Source of the DNA: Dastarcus helophoroides | Lineage: Eukaryota > Arthropoda > Insecta > Coleoptera > Bothrideridae | Assembly: GCA_028583605.1 (NCBI GenBank) | Contig: CM053325.1 | Location: 63,544,282 to 63,608,281 of the forward strand | DNA length: 64,000 nt | Direction of reading: 5' to 3' | Shown: positions 47,150 to 58,501 of the stretch, one piece after another | Numbering within the stretch: position 1 is the stretch's first letter | Layout of the letters: each line of letters begins with the position of its first letter | Position numbers and translations under genes: made by a program | Notes under the pieces: generated by a model | The model's database searches: none | Told to the model about the DNA's origin: nothing | The model's input: the letters and a program-made list of their open reading frames with translations, nothing else

Positions 47150-47435
47150 ATGCTATAATGCACAGACCAATAGGTTTGAACATTTATTAGATTCGAAGTT
47201 TGGAAACCAAATACCGGTTTCGATCTTGTATTTGGTATTTGGTTTCCAAACTTCGAATCTAATAAATGTTCAAACCATTGGTCTGTGCATTAGAATCCTT
47301 GTCTTCTGGGAACTTTTTCCTAGAGAGCAACCGCTTCGCTAGATGGCAGTGTTTCAACTGTTGGTAGTTCAGCTACCTATGATTCACTATACCCGCCTGG
47401 AGGGCTGCATGAATTTGTAGTCTAGGTTGCATTCT
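47150..47435. mobile_element. Penelope-like ends, family 2 (inverted pair)
   Basis: AATGCACAGACCAATAGGTT ... GGAAACCAAATACCGGTTTC then the inverse through CTGTGCATTAGAATC. Continues into CTAGAGAGCAACCGCTTCGC and TGCATGAATTTGTAGTCTAG, the outer part of the family-2 end. Confidence 0.8.
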
Positions 47436-47734
47436 TCTTGCATAAAAATGCTGTTCATTTTAAAAATACAATTAAATCTTCTAAAACCTGAAGCAGAATA
47501 CTGACACTGACATACTAAAAAGCATCGATGTTTGAACATCGATATTTTTTTCAATAAAACATCGATGTCTTAAACATCGGTATTCGGTATCTCTTTTAAA
47601 CTCAAACTATTAGCCCAAAACATCGAGGGCCTAAATGTTGAACTTATTCTCATGAAAATGTTTTATTTTCTTTGTAAGATTGGATTTGTTATTGGTGATT
47701 TATAAAATGAAAGCAAACACGAAATATTTTATTT

Positions 47735-47965
47735 ATTTTGGTGGAACGGACTGGTCCTTGATTATCTTCAGTTTTATTTTCATTATAAGATTGGATTTGT
47801 TCTTGGTGATTTATAAAATTAAAACAAACGCGAAATATATTCCTTTTGGTGGAACGGACCGGTCCTTGGTTATCTTCTGTGTTTCAATTTTTGAAGATAA
47901 CCAAGGACCAGTCCGTTGCATCAAACTTGGTTATCTTCAAAAATTGAAATACAAATCTTGCTCCT
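47735..47965. mobile_element. Penelope-like ends, family 1 (three terminal fragments)
   Basis: Two direct copies of GGTGGAACGGACYGGTCCTTG followed by the inverse AACCAAGGACCAGTCCGTTG. The 5' parts of 47650-47735 and 47770-47850 are also a direct duplication (AAGATTGGATTTGTTNTTGG). Confidence 0.75.
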
Positions 47966-47994
47966 GGAAACACGAAATAAATATCTACAACTTT

Positions 47995-48320
47995 CTAATG
48001 CACAGACCAATAGGTTTGAACATTTATTATTAGATTCAAAGTTTGAAAACCAAATACCGGTTTCGATCTTGTTAGATCTCGTCAGTTTGGTATATCCAAC
48101 TCGAATGCTAACAAATGTTCTGACAACTCGAATGCTAACGAATGTTCTGACAACTCGAATGCTAACAAATTTTCTGACAAGTAAGTACTAAAGAATTCAC
48201 GGACGTCAAGCATGTGACTTCTTTGTGCTACCACCTATTGGTCCATAGAGAGAGACTAGGGCCATCGCCAACAATGTCGTATGCAACCTAAACTACAGTA
48301 GTCTAGGTCGCATTCTACTT
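47995..48320 (-). mobile_element. Penelope-like end, family 2, with intact hammerhead
   Basis: Runs from AATGCACAGACCAATAGG through the hammerhead (48050-48090) and three 30-bp direct repeats (48098-48183, unit ACAACTCGAATGCTAACAAA) to CCATAGAGAGA, ACAATGTCGTATGCA and GTAGTCTAGGTCGCATTCTA. The far end at 63830-64000 shows the same order in reverse. Confidence 0.8.
48050..48090 (-). ncRNA. Hammerhead ribozyme, Penelope family 2
   Basis: On the minus strand: stem I CCAAA (48086-48090) with TTTGG (48050-48054), core CTGACGA (48079-48085, a match to CUGANGA), stem II GATCT-AACA-AGATC with the expected G-C closing pair, GAAA, stem III AC/GU around a CG dinucleotide, and cleavage triplet GUA. All conserved core positions are present. 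The 2-bp stem III suggests activity as a dimer, as known for hammerheads of Penelope-like elements and retrozymes. Confidence 0.78.
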
Positions 48321-49446
48321 GCATCTACAACTTTGTCAATCCATTAAACAATTCGAGTTTGTTTAATATGTGATTCAAAAAAAAGTAAGAATCTTAGAGT
48401 ATGTTGAGAAATTCCAAAGTTTTTTTTAGCAGCATCGCATCAATCAGAGACCAGTTGCCTTTTATTAATCTGATAGTTCTGTTTGTTTTCTTTCGCTATT
48501 TTCATTCGCCCGTCTGTCGTACGTATGTCATTTTCAGTTAAAAGATCGTCTTAAAACGTTAAAGAATGTCTTAAAACGAAACCGAGTTATTTATACTAAC
48601 GGGTGCATTATGAATCTACCCAATGACGGATCTTTTCCACAACCGAGGAGTGTTTCATTGCGCGCCCAAGACGACGAAGATAACCATCATCAATCAATTA
48701 AAATAATATTGCCAACAGAACGCCATATTTTCAGCCTAATAAAAGCACAGATATGTGAGGAATGTTTCAGTTGAAGGCATCTAATCTTAGTTTTACTCAT
48801 CGAGAAGCTGCAATGAAATTTAAATGAATCGCTGAGTTTTTTTAGCATTTTAACGACCACCTAGGCGAAGCAACTAGGCAAAACGACGCTTCGCTCGAAA
48901 TTTAAAAAAAAATAAAATAAACTGATGAATTAAACTTAATGAATTACATATCGGATAAAAACGTTAAGAAATAAAGTTATCTTCGTTTCGATTTTCAATT
49001 TTATTAGCACAGTCCAGAACAACAGTTTGGTCAGTTAGTGATAAAAAGCTGGATTTTAATCATCACTAGCAATGATGGCGAACTTCGTGCCGCCTCAGAA
49101 TCAATAAATATTGCGTTAACACCTGAATTCCGAGTGAAACCTGCGCAAAAAGCCACTAATAATCAAAAAAAGATACAGCGCCATCTATTGGAAACTGATC
49201 ACAACACATGGTTGTGTAGGTTGCGATACATTTCTGTCATGTTTCCTGTTATAAATCAGAGAGGGCGCTGTACACGAATTCCTTATAAAACATTGTTTCG
49301 TGAATTTTTTCAATATTTCAGTCTTTATTGTGGTATTCGAGGCCGAGACAAATACAACAAAACAAAGATCATAAAAATCCGTCCAGCCGTTCTGGAGTTA
49401 TACGACTTTGTTTTATACATGTACATTGCTAATTATGGATGAGAGC
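48321..49446. other. NRBP1 intron, repeats at 49130-49430
   Basis: Mostly unannotated. 49130-49430 is the inverted copy of the dispersed repeat at 39003-39290, so the long frame at 49038-49442 is not a gene. Confidence 0.5.
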
Positions 49447-50089
49447 CACAGACTAAATAGACTGAACCTAACTCGGTAAGCAGTGAAGCCAGTTGAAAGC
49501 CTGGCGAAAGCCTAGCTCCATCTAGCTCGCAACGCCCTCTTATTATTTGACAGACCTTTGCGAAGATAACATCGGTTTTTTTTTTAAAGAAAATGGGCTG
49601 TAAATATGGGGAAGTGTATTGTGGATCATTGTTGAAACCTCAGTGAACACATTAGTGAAGGAAAATCAAGAGTTTCATTCTTTGGGTAGGTAAAAATAAA
49701 ATATATAAATATTCAATTATCGGCGTGCGCGCGTCGCCATTTCACTGCAATCATGACGTATTTACAGCACCGGCTTAACAATATTGTACACAGGCGTCGC
49801 GTATTGAAAGAAAATTATTTTACTATTAAACCAAGATGTCTTTGAAAATAGTTCTCCTGAACTTTTACCAAAAAGCACTTATAAAAATTATCCTGTTGGT
49901 CCAAAAGCCCCTAATTCTAAAGTTTCATCTAAATCTTTAGAACCGTTACGCGGCAAGTTTCGTATTTATAAATTTTACTTAATCCGACCATATCAAAGAG
50001 TAGTGAAATGCACCTCGCCACTTCCCCGGATTTTAGCTTCAAATGTACGCATGAGACAACATTGAAACGTTCAGTCTATTTAGTCTCTG
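49447..50089 (+). mobile_element. DNA transposon fragment with a THAP-like exon, 27-bp flanking repeats
   Basis: Termini CACAGACTAAATAGACTGAAC and the near-inverse GTTCAGTCTATTTAGTCTCTG. A 27-bp direct repeat (TGTACATTGCTAATTATGGA then TGAGAGC) lies on each side, at 49420-49446 and 50090-50116. The interior has a C..V..C ... KSRVSFFG pattern near 49605-49685, reminiscent of a THAP zinc finger as in P elements, and a coding-like stretch near 49840-49990 (ELLPKSTYKNYPVGP). A second copy, inverted, sits at 60901-61523. Confidence 0.6.
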
Positions 50090-50227
50090 TGTACATTGCT
50101 AATTATGGATGAGAGCTTATTAAAACAATCCATAGGAATTATTTCTGCTTTAATGGCGATAATATTTAAATTTAAATATCTATTGTAGAATTTGCCAACC
50201 TTTTTTTAAGTGACACAGTTTGGAATT

Positions 50228-50297
50228 GATATTATCGATTATCGATATTTGCCTGCTGTCAATATTTATATCGATATTAAAATTATCTTGCATCCCT
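50228..50297. mobile_element. 3' end of a TATCGAT hAT MITE
   Basis: GATTATCGATATT ... TATATCGATATTA ... CTTGCATCCCTA, matching the end of the element at 23959-24355. The other end is absent. Confidence 0.7.
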
Positions 50298-50904
50298 AAA
50301 ATGAGGGGGAGCTGCCGGTGACAGTCAGGCTGCGATCTGTCATTGCGATTGACCGCCAAATTTAAATTTTATGTCCTACATTGCATGCATTTTTAAATTT
50401 TTCACATGTCATATCTTGGCGACATACCTGAGAACTTCCGACATGTCGGGAACCACCTGTCTGTTGTAATCGCATTTTGGACCCCTATTTCCACAAAATG
50501 GGAAACCTAGAAACTTGGACAACGCCCGTAGAGTCCTTACAAATCCGAAATCCGTCGTCCCGAACCCCACTCTTGACATTTTCATTAAGCTACTCGCTTA
50601 TATTTAATTTTTAGCTCCACCGATACATTTTAAAGTAATTTTAGGAATGCTGCCAACATAAAAATCTATTTCCTGTATGTTACTTACAACTTGGGGTCCA
50701 TTCATTTCAGCTGATTATCTCGAGGTCAGTGTCAGGTATTTACGGATATGATTCGAATAATTAATTATTTAGTCATGGTGGCTATGATTCATAAGCAACG
50801 CCATTAAAAGACAAATTATATCTCGCTCGCCAATTAATTTGTTTGTCTTTTATTTAGACTGAAACTTTTTAATAATCGAAGGAATTATATGTCGCTAATT
50901 GGTG

Positions 50905-50990
50905 GTCCCTGACCTTTGGCTTAACAACCAGATGCGACGCAGAGGGTCGTCGGTTCGAATTCCGTCACCAGGGGCAGGTGATCAAAGTTT
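50905..50990 (+). ncRNA. tRNA-like sequence (tRNA-derived SINE head or pseudo-tRNA)
   Basis: A 71-nt span with a 7-bp acceptor-like stem (GTCCCTG at 50905-50911 with CAGGGGC at 50969-50975), an A-box-like TGGCTTAACAA and a B-box-like GGTTCGAATTCC, followed by a long T run. D and T stems are poor and the base before the putative anticodon is C rather than T, so a working tRNA is unlikely. Confidence 0.4.
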
Positions 50991-51169
50991 TTTTTTTTAT
51001 ATATAAACTTCTAAACATTTTTTAAAGTTTAATCCACTCGCAAATGGTAACCCCATTATGCCTTCAAAGCACTGCGAGTAGGATGCGGAAACAAGGATAG
51101 ATGGCGATGAACCGCCTTCTTAAACAGGGATGTAATTATTGGTACTTCCAATGTTTAACTTGAAATGTT

Positions 51170-52760
51170 CAGGTTTTTTTTAAACATTTTGAAGTTTCTT
51201 TTCGAAATTTCGATATCATTTCTCCAAATTTCCATTTTTTTCCCTCAAAATGTTGGCTCTTTTTCAAAATTTTATTTATACTGAGAATTTCTATATTTAT
51301 TTTAAAATTTTGATTTTTTCTCAAAATTTTAACGTATTTTGAAAATTTCTCAAATTTCGAGTTTGTTTAAACGTTTTATTTATTTTGAAAATTTCGACCC
51401 AAAATTTTAATTTTTTTCGAAAATTCCACTTTATTTTTGAAAAAATTCAAAGTGTTTTTTTTTTAATTTTTTGTTTTCTCTTAAAATTTCAAATTTTGTG
51501 TATTTTTTAAAAGCTATTTGAAATTTGTTCGATGAAAACTTTCAAAACGTGGACTTTATTAAAATAATTCTAATTTTTCTAGACTTTCTCACACTATTTT
51601 TTCTCTTTTCTAGACTTTCTCACACTATTTTTCCCCTTTTCTAAAGAATTCGATTTTGTTGAAAAGTTCGACTTTTTTTTTTTAAAATTTTAACATTCTA
51701 AAAACTTTGACCTTTTAAAAATGTCGACATTTCAAAATTTCCACTCTTTCTAAATTTTAACTTTTCTGTGAAATTTCAGCTCCAAATTTTTGCCTTTTTA
51801 TCGAAATTTTGATCCTCTTATAAATATCGATTTATCAAAAAAGTTCGACATTTTAAAATTTTGTTTATTTTCAATTTCTCCTCCCTTTTTCTCAAAATTT
51901 TGACACTTTTTTTTTATTTTTTTTTCGAAGTTTTGATTTTTTTGTAATAACTTAAAAAATCTGCATTTTAAAATTTTCAGATTTTAATTATCAAAATTTC
52001 AATTTTTATTCAAGATTTTCATTTTGAAAGTTTAGACCGAGAATTTTGACTTTTTGTACATTTTGGCTTTCTAGAAATTTACTTTTTGCAAATTTTGACT
52101 TCTACTTATTTAATTTCGACCTTTTTGTATATTATTAATATTTTTTGGAAATTTCAGCTTGTTTGAAGAGTTAGACTCTCAAAATTTCGACTTTTTATGA
52201 AAATTTTGACCTTTTTAAAGATTCTAGCATTTTAAAATATCAACTTTTATTTTCAAAATGACACTTTTTCATTTCTACTCTTTCAAAATTGTGACTTATT
52301 TTTAAAGTTTCGATTTTTTCGTCGAAATTACATGTTTTTTAAAAGTATGATTTGATTAAGAAGCTACCACTTATTTCGAAATTTTGACTTCCTACAAAAA
52401 GCATAAATTTTTAAAAAATTTCAGATTTTAAATTTTTTTAAAAATTGGTAGCTTAAACTCATAGAAACTTAAATTTGGAATATTGATAAGGTAAGATTCT
52501 CAATAGAACAATTAAAATTTCAGGTTTAAGCTAGTATTTTATTTTAAAATTTCCATTTTTAACTAGAAATCAACTTTTTTGATTAAAATGGAAATTGGAA
52601 AATGGTGAAAAATTCTAAAAAAATACCCAAGTATAACTTCTGATTTTTAAATTTCACATAAATACTCATCCATATCTTAAGAACAAAGTGTAAAGGATTT
52701 TCAATTTCCACTAAAATTATGTAAAAATTTATTACCAATCAATTTCAATGTTGACAAAAA
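51170..52760. other. Degenerate AT-rich DNA in the NRBP1 intron
   Basis: Same TTTCGAAATTT/TTGACTTTTT type as the other tracts. No features. Confidence 0.6.
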
Positions 52761-52999
52761 TTCCATCTGAAATTGGCTTTAGGAAAAAAACGAGTTTGTA
52801 GGACGATAAAATTCAAATTTGAATTTGGCGGTCAATCTCGATGACAGATGGCAGCCCCGACTGGCACTAGCAGCTCCCGCGTTTTACATAGAGTAGTCAG
52901 ACAAGTCTATGCGAGTGGTTGTTATAAGATGTGTGTGTTCGAGTTAATAAATCTTAATAAAAATCTTAAGTATTATTCACGGGTTTAGTAGCTCCCCCT

Positions 53000-53960
53000 T
53001 ACAAGTTTAATTTTAGAGCAAAAATTTCGAAAAAAAAAAACAAAATTGTTTGGATAGAAATAAAATAAAAAAAAAATGACTTCTAAGGTCGAAATTTTTA
53101 GAAAAAAGTTTAAATGAAAAAAATAGGTTAAATATCAAAAATTGGAAGTTAAAATTAAAAATGTTTTGAAAAGTTTTCATTTCATTTGACCTTTTTATCA
53201 GAATTTTGATTTTAAGCTAAAATATTAGCGCATTCTACTTTTTTTTTGAAATTTTGACATTGAAATCCAAAATAGCAAGAATTCAACCGAAATTTTGAAA
53301 AAAAAATTCTATTTTAACTCGACTGATATAGAATTAAATGAATTTAAAAAAAAAATCAGAAAAGTACCCAAATTTTAAGAGAAACTCGGCATTCGGATTT
53401 AATATTTAAAAGAGAAATAGTTTCAACTTAAAAAAAAACTTCAAACGGGATTTCCAGGAGGAGAAGTTTTCGGATCAATGTTGAAATTTTGAGACGAGAA
53501 AGTCATAAAATCCTAGAAAAAAGAAACGAAAGTTTTACTTCTAACCTCAAAATATGGTTGACATTTCGAGAAGTAAAACGAAGTATTAAAATAGGTAAAA
53601 AATCTTTTAATGGGTCACAAAGCGCAAGTACAAAAATAATAGGACTATGGCAAAAACATTTTGGGAAACGCTGTTATATGTAATGCAGTACTTCAAATTT
53701 TTTTGGAAAAAGTCAAAATATCGAGATTATAACATGAATTAAAATTAAATGTTAAGATAATTTTTTTTATTTTACTTTTCTGTTTCAAATTAAAATTCGG
53801 AATAAAAAATAACAATTTCAAGTTTGAATCCAGAGATTTCAAAAAATTGTCAAAATTTCGAATTTATTTGGATTAATCTCAAAATGTTCATTTCAGTCAC
53901 AAAATCTAAGTTCTAAGCCATTTTTCTAAATTTTATGCAAAACTGAAACATTTCTGGAAA
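53000..53960. other. Degenerate AT-rich DNA in the NRBP1 intron
   Basis: As above; the frame at 53489-53683 is compositional. Confidence 0.5.
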
Positions 53961-53973
53961 AAGTCTAGTTGTT

Positions 53974-54281
53974 ATGGGAATCATAAACGACCCGAGCTGC
54001 AGAGGGTGCTTAGAAGAAGATGAGAGTGTCGAGCACGTGATGTGTCACTGCCCGGCACTAGCATCAATCAGAGGATCCACGCTGGGGGACTTCTGGCGCC
54101 TAGTGTGGCCAGTTTGAGAGAGGCGCATCCAAGGGACGTTCTTCAGTTTCTCAACAAGGTTGGGTGGCTGAATGAATGACCAAGGACACCTCAATCACGG
54201 GGATAGCACAATGGGCCCGGAAAGGGTGGCCTAAGTGCTGGCCTAAATTTTTAGGCAACCCACAACGAATCCAGAATCCAG
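53974..54281 (+). mobile_element. 5'-truncated non-LTR retrotransposon (LINE) tail, TSD 13 bp
   Basis: Encodes the zinc-knuckle end of a Jockey/R1-type reverse transcriptase: CRGCLEEDESVEHVMCHCPA, with CxxC...H...C spacing. This is followed by a short 3' UTR with GGGCCCGGAAAGGGTGGCCT. Flanked by the direct repeat AAGTCTAGTTGTT at 53961-53973 and 54282-54294, typical of target-primed reverse transcription with 5' truncation. Not mobile. Confidence 0.88.
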
Positions 54282-54659
54282 AAGTCTAGTTGTTTACTTC
54301 TAAAAATTTGTTTTGTCATGCAGAGACAAGTTTACTGTTTTTTGATTTTTACTTTTAAAGCAAAAAATAGTTTGTTGTGTGGAAGATGTGTTGCCTGGCT
54401 TCCATGCCGTCACGCTATCGACGTACAACTTTAAAAATTAAATAATTTTCGAGAAAATGTTATTTCTCTGTAAAACGGGGTTTTTCTATGTGTAACATGT
54501 TTCATCGACATGAAAACATGTTTCCTTTGTGTTACCTTTTTTTATTTCTACACACGTTTTTTATGACAAGAAACATAATTCGACAAATTGACCTAGATAT
54601 TGCCACCTTTGGTCTCTGTGCCTGTGTGAACAAGTCTTATTGATTTTTAAAGTTAATTT

Positions 54660-54774
54660 GATTTCGATATATTTAAAATAATATCGATATATTTCCAATA
54701 TATCGATACCAAAATATCGATTGTTTTGGCTAATTTATCGATATAAAATATATATCGATATATCATTGCCATCC
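54660..54774. mobile_element. TATCGAT-rich hAT MITE fragment
   Basis: Repeated ATATCGATATAT words and a 3' end CATTGCCATCCCTAG similar to the 24340 terminus. It abuts an LTR fragment. Confidence 0.55.
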
Positions 54775-54787
54775 CTAGCCAAAACTA

Positions 54788-57022
54788 TACAGGGTGTTAC
54801 AAAAGTCCGGGCCGCTACTTCAGGAGCATATTCTACACATTAAAATATGAAAAATGTTGAAATACATTTTTTTCTTTAAATTGCCTCCTAACGGAGATAT
54901 GACCATTTAAAGATGGCGCCCCTAAAGTGGTTTTTTTTACTACAAAAAGTTAACGGTTAGTAGCAAAGTCATGAAATTGGGCAAGCAGTTAAAGAATTGG
55001 ATTAGGCATATTCTCATGTAACATATTTTTTAAATAAGCAGTAGCGTGGTGTGTAGGGGGTTGTCCGCGATTATTTTTTGCCGTAACTTTTTTGTATTGC
55101 AATATTTCGACACAAAAGTGCCATAATCGTAAAAAGCAACATTTTTTATACAAAAAAGGTACTCTTTCTCAAAGTCGCTAAAAGTAACCGTTTCCGAGAA
55201 AAAAGCGTTTAAACAAAATTGTTGCATTTATTAGAATTCGTTTTGCAAATTTCTAATTTATCCACTACTAACTGCATTGCTATAAAAATAGTACAAAATT
55301 AAGAAAAAAAAAATCAAAGCAAGTGTTTGAAATTACTGCCCCCTGCAGCAATACATTGCTCGGCTCGTCTTCTAAGGGAACTCCTTACTCTTTCGCAAAT
55401 GCCTGGTGTATTGTGAATCTGGTTGAACCCATTTTCAATTCGTTCACGAAGATCATTGATATTGTCAACTGGTGTGGAGTAGACAATCTGCTTTAGATGT
55501 CCCCATAAGTAGAAATCGAGTGGGTTGAAGTCAGGAGACCTAGTTGGCCATGGTATCAGACCTCCTCGACCTATCCATCGTTGATGATAGTTGTTATTCA
55601 AAAATTCCTTAGCAACGGCACTAAAATGGGCAGATGCCCCATCGTGCATTATCCACATTCGCTGTCTTGTTATGAGTGGAACATTTTCAAGTAACACGGG
55701 TAACTCTGTTGCAAAAAATGTCTATATGATGCTCCTGTTAACCTATGAGATAAAAAAAAACGGTCCAATTATAGAGTCCCCTATTATTCCTCCCCAAATG
55801 TTAAGTGAAAAATGTTGCTGATGTCTCGACTGAATAACTGCATTGGGATTTTCAACTTGCCACTGATGCATGTTGTGAAAGTTAAGTATCCCGTTTCTGG
55901 TAAAACCCGCTTCGTCCGTAAATAATATGAGCGATGGAAAGTTCTCATTTTCAGCGATCTTATGCAATAGCCAGTTGCAAAATTCTATTCTTGGAGGATA
56001 ATCAGCAGCAAGTGACCCTTGCACTCTTTGAAAATGATAGGGGTAAAATTGGTAAAGTTTCAAAATTCGCCAGATAGTTACGTGATTTACTCCTTCGGCT
56101 AAAGCAAGTTGTCTAGTGCTGACACATGGATCTTCTTCAACTCGCTGAAGCACACGCTCCTCTAAATTAGCAACTTCTGCGTTTGGCCTTCCAACACGTT
56201 CGCCTTTGAAAACAAAATCTCCTGTTTCACATAAACGAGCATGAATTTTCTGGAACAATTTTTCTCCTGGTAGGTGTCTATTAGGAAAACGTTCAGCATA
56301 AAGCCGTCTTGCTTCAGCACGATTACAATTTGCAAGCCCGTACATTAAATGCATATCGGCCATTTCTTGATTTGAATAGTCCATTTTATCAAAATAATGA
56401 AAAGTTAAAAAACTACTACACTTACTATTGACAACAAAAACTGCTAAAGTTTACAGCTTACGACCAAATTTTATCAGTCACACAACGTCAATCTCTGGCA
56501 GATATTGTCAAGTACAATTGTTTTCTTTACGATCAGTTTGCATGACCAACTTATTTTTTCTTAAACAAATTAGTTAGAATTTCGAAGAGGGGATAGGATT
56601 ATTTATTATTTTCTCGGAAACGGTTATTTTTAGCGACTTTGACAAAGAGTACCTTTTTTGTATAAAAAATGTTGCTTTTTACGATTATGGCACTTTTGTG
56701 TCGAAATATTGCAATACAAAAAAGTTACGGCAAAAAATAATCGCGGGCAACCCCCTACACACCACGCTACTGCTTATTTAAAAAATATGTTACATGAGAA
56801 TATGCCTAATCCAATTCTTTAACTGCTTGCCCAATTTCATGACTTTGCTACTAACCGTTAACTTTTTGTAGTAAAAAAACCACTTTAGGGGCGCCACCTT
56901 TAAATGGTCATATCTCCGTTAGGAGGCAATTTAAAGAAAAAAATGTATTTCAACATTTTTCATATTTTAATGTGTAGAATATGCTCCTGAAGTAGCGGCC
57001 CGGACTTTTGTAACACCCTGTA
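54788..57022 (-). mobile_element. DD41D (rosa-like) Tc1/mariner element, copy 2
   Basis: Same ends as copy 1 (TACAGGGTGTTACAAAAGTC and its inverse) with TA at 54786-54787 and 57023-57024. Terminal inverted repeats over 0.4 kb. Inserted into a gypsy-like LTR (flanks GCCAAAACTA and TAAGGCGGTC correspond to GCCAAAACAATAAAAGGCGG in the LTR at 58502). Confidence 0.93.
55314..56384 (-). pseudogene. DD41D transposase, one frameshift (copy 2)
   Basis: Same protein as copy 1 with the N-terminal 210 residues open (55743-56384), including RQLALAEGVNHVTIWRILKL and FTDEAGF, then IMHDGASAHF and SPDFNPLDFYLWG in the second frame (55314-55697). Loss of one T near 55709, relative to copy 1, separates the halves. 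It lacks the 16-bp deletion of copy 1, so the two copies decayed independently. Confidence 0.92.
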
Positions 57023-57024
57023 TA

Positions 57025-57206
57025 AGGCGGTCGTCTTTCTCTCAAGTCAGTTAGAGTCACTCAGTGTAATTAGTGAGCTAGTAGATGAAAGTCAATAAGT
57101 GAGTTAATTATTTAGTTGAAGTGTTCCGAGTTTAGTTTGAAAATAAACTGGGTATTATTCAACAAGTGTTTAATAATCATTTCGAACCGATAGGCCTGCA
57201 ACAATA
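57025..57206 (+). mobile_element. LTR fragment (gypsy-like), right part
   Basis: AAGGCGGTC...CTCAAGTCAGTTAGAG ... AATTAGTGAGCTAGTAG ... TTCGAACCGATAGGCCTGCAACA aligns with the 3' half of the LTR at 58502-58865. The 5' half is displaced by the DD41D element and further left by a hAT MITE. Confidence 0.75.
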
Positions 57207-57809
57207 TAATGGGTGGCAGTGGATTTCGCAGTTCTCATAAGGATTGTTTCAATAATTCGGTTCGAAAAAAAATGACATTCATTTATTGCTGCAGTTCGTG
57301 GACGTCAAAGACTCGAAGTGGCACATTTACGAATAAATTTTCGTAATTGATGAGCTGCGAGTGTGGTTGAACTAAAACAAGCGTTTCAAAGGGCGTTCCT
57401 TTGGCATGAAACACTATCTATTTATCCAGATCTAATTTAAATGCAGTCGGTGTATAAATATCAGACACGTTCACCTTGTGCACACATTATTTTCTCGGTT
57501 GGAAGCTCGATGCCGAGGAAAACGAATAATTACGAAATGACGTTTCCCGTCGAGTAAATTAATGTGCCGCATTGATTAAATTCATTTGAAAAATCTGCTT
57601 ATAAAGTTTCGAACGTTTTATTGGAATGGGGCAGGCGCCATCTATTATTGTATGGGCGTAATTGTGTTGACTACTGGCACAGAACGTCGCACGTGTGTTT
57701 GTTTATAAGCAAATTTTACTAAGCAGTACAATGACAGACAAATTCCGAGGTGATATTAAAATGCTCTGGGGTTCTGGGGACCTTGACCGAGGATTTTTCT
57801 GGGGAAGAA

Positions 57810-58240
57810 TCCCAATGGTGCAACGGACTGGTCCTTGGCTGTCTTCAAAAATTAAAAGGCAAACTTGTCCCCTTAAACCAAGAAAGATTAAAAAACACAA
57901 CAGAGGTTGCTGTAACCCGTTTCGATAGCCTGAAATGATAGCTTGGCTATCGAAACGCGTTAAAGCAACTGCTGGTGTTGTATTTCGATAACGAAGCTAT
58001 CATCTTCAGAGAGATAGTATCAGATATGGTATCTCTCTAAAGATGGTGGCTTAGCTATCGAAACGCACTAGAACAATCAAGAAAGATTAAAAAACACAAC
58101 AGCGGTTTCTCTAACACGTTTCGATAGCCAAGCTATCATCAGAGAGATAGAATCTCTCCGAAGATGATAGTTTGACTATCGAAACGCGTTAGAGCAACCT
58201 CTGTTGTGTTTTTTCATCTTTTTTGTTTTCAGGGAATAAG
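57810..58240. mobile_element. Penelope-like ends, family 1 (several nested inverted copies)
   Basis: At least four partial tails in alternating orientation: GGTGCAACGGACTGGTCCTTG; CTTGTCCCCTTAAACCAAGA; GATAGCTTGGCTATCGAAACG; and ATCGAAACGCGTTAGAGCAA. Each core is altered. Confidence 0.8.
58150..58197 (+). ncRNA. Hammerhead-like motif, family 1, mutated core
   Basis: CTCT, then CCGAAGA (U to C at the second core position), GATAGT-TTG-ACTATC stem II, GAAACGCGTTAGAG. The core change should abolish activity. Confidence 0.5.
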
Positions 58241-58501
58241 AATCCAACAAGGGATAGATTTTTGAAAATTTTAATGCCTTCGCAACAATTATTTGTTTGG
58301 TTACAAGTGATTTCTTTCACACTTTTCTTTATTTGTCCCATTTTGGTCGGCTCTTTGGCCGTTTGTCTTTCGCAAATTCAGTTCTGGTCGTTTCCATTTT
58401 GGTTGTAGCGCTCCCCACTATCTTATTTCAAAATCCCGGATCCTTATTTATTTCTCCTAGACGTTTTCGTCGTTTGTGGCTCCGTCCAAAATTCGTGATA
58501 T

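Noticed and set aside
49038..49442. 134-codon plus-strand frame
   Set aside because: Overlaps a dispersed repeat also present, inverted, at 39003-39290.
50905..50975. Functional tRNA gene
   Set aside because: T and D stems do not pair well and the base before the anticodon is not T.
57025..57260. Complete LTR retrotransposon with primer-binding site after 57206
   Set aside because: GGGTGGCAGTGGATT follows the LTR end, but no gag/pol sequence is present and the match to a tRNA 3' end could not be verified.
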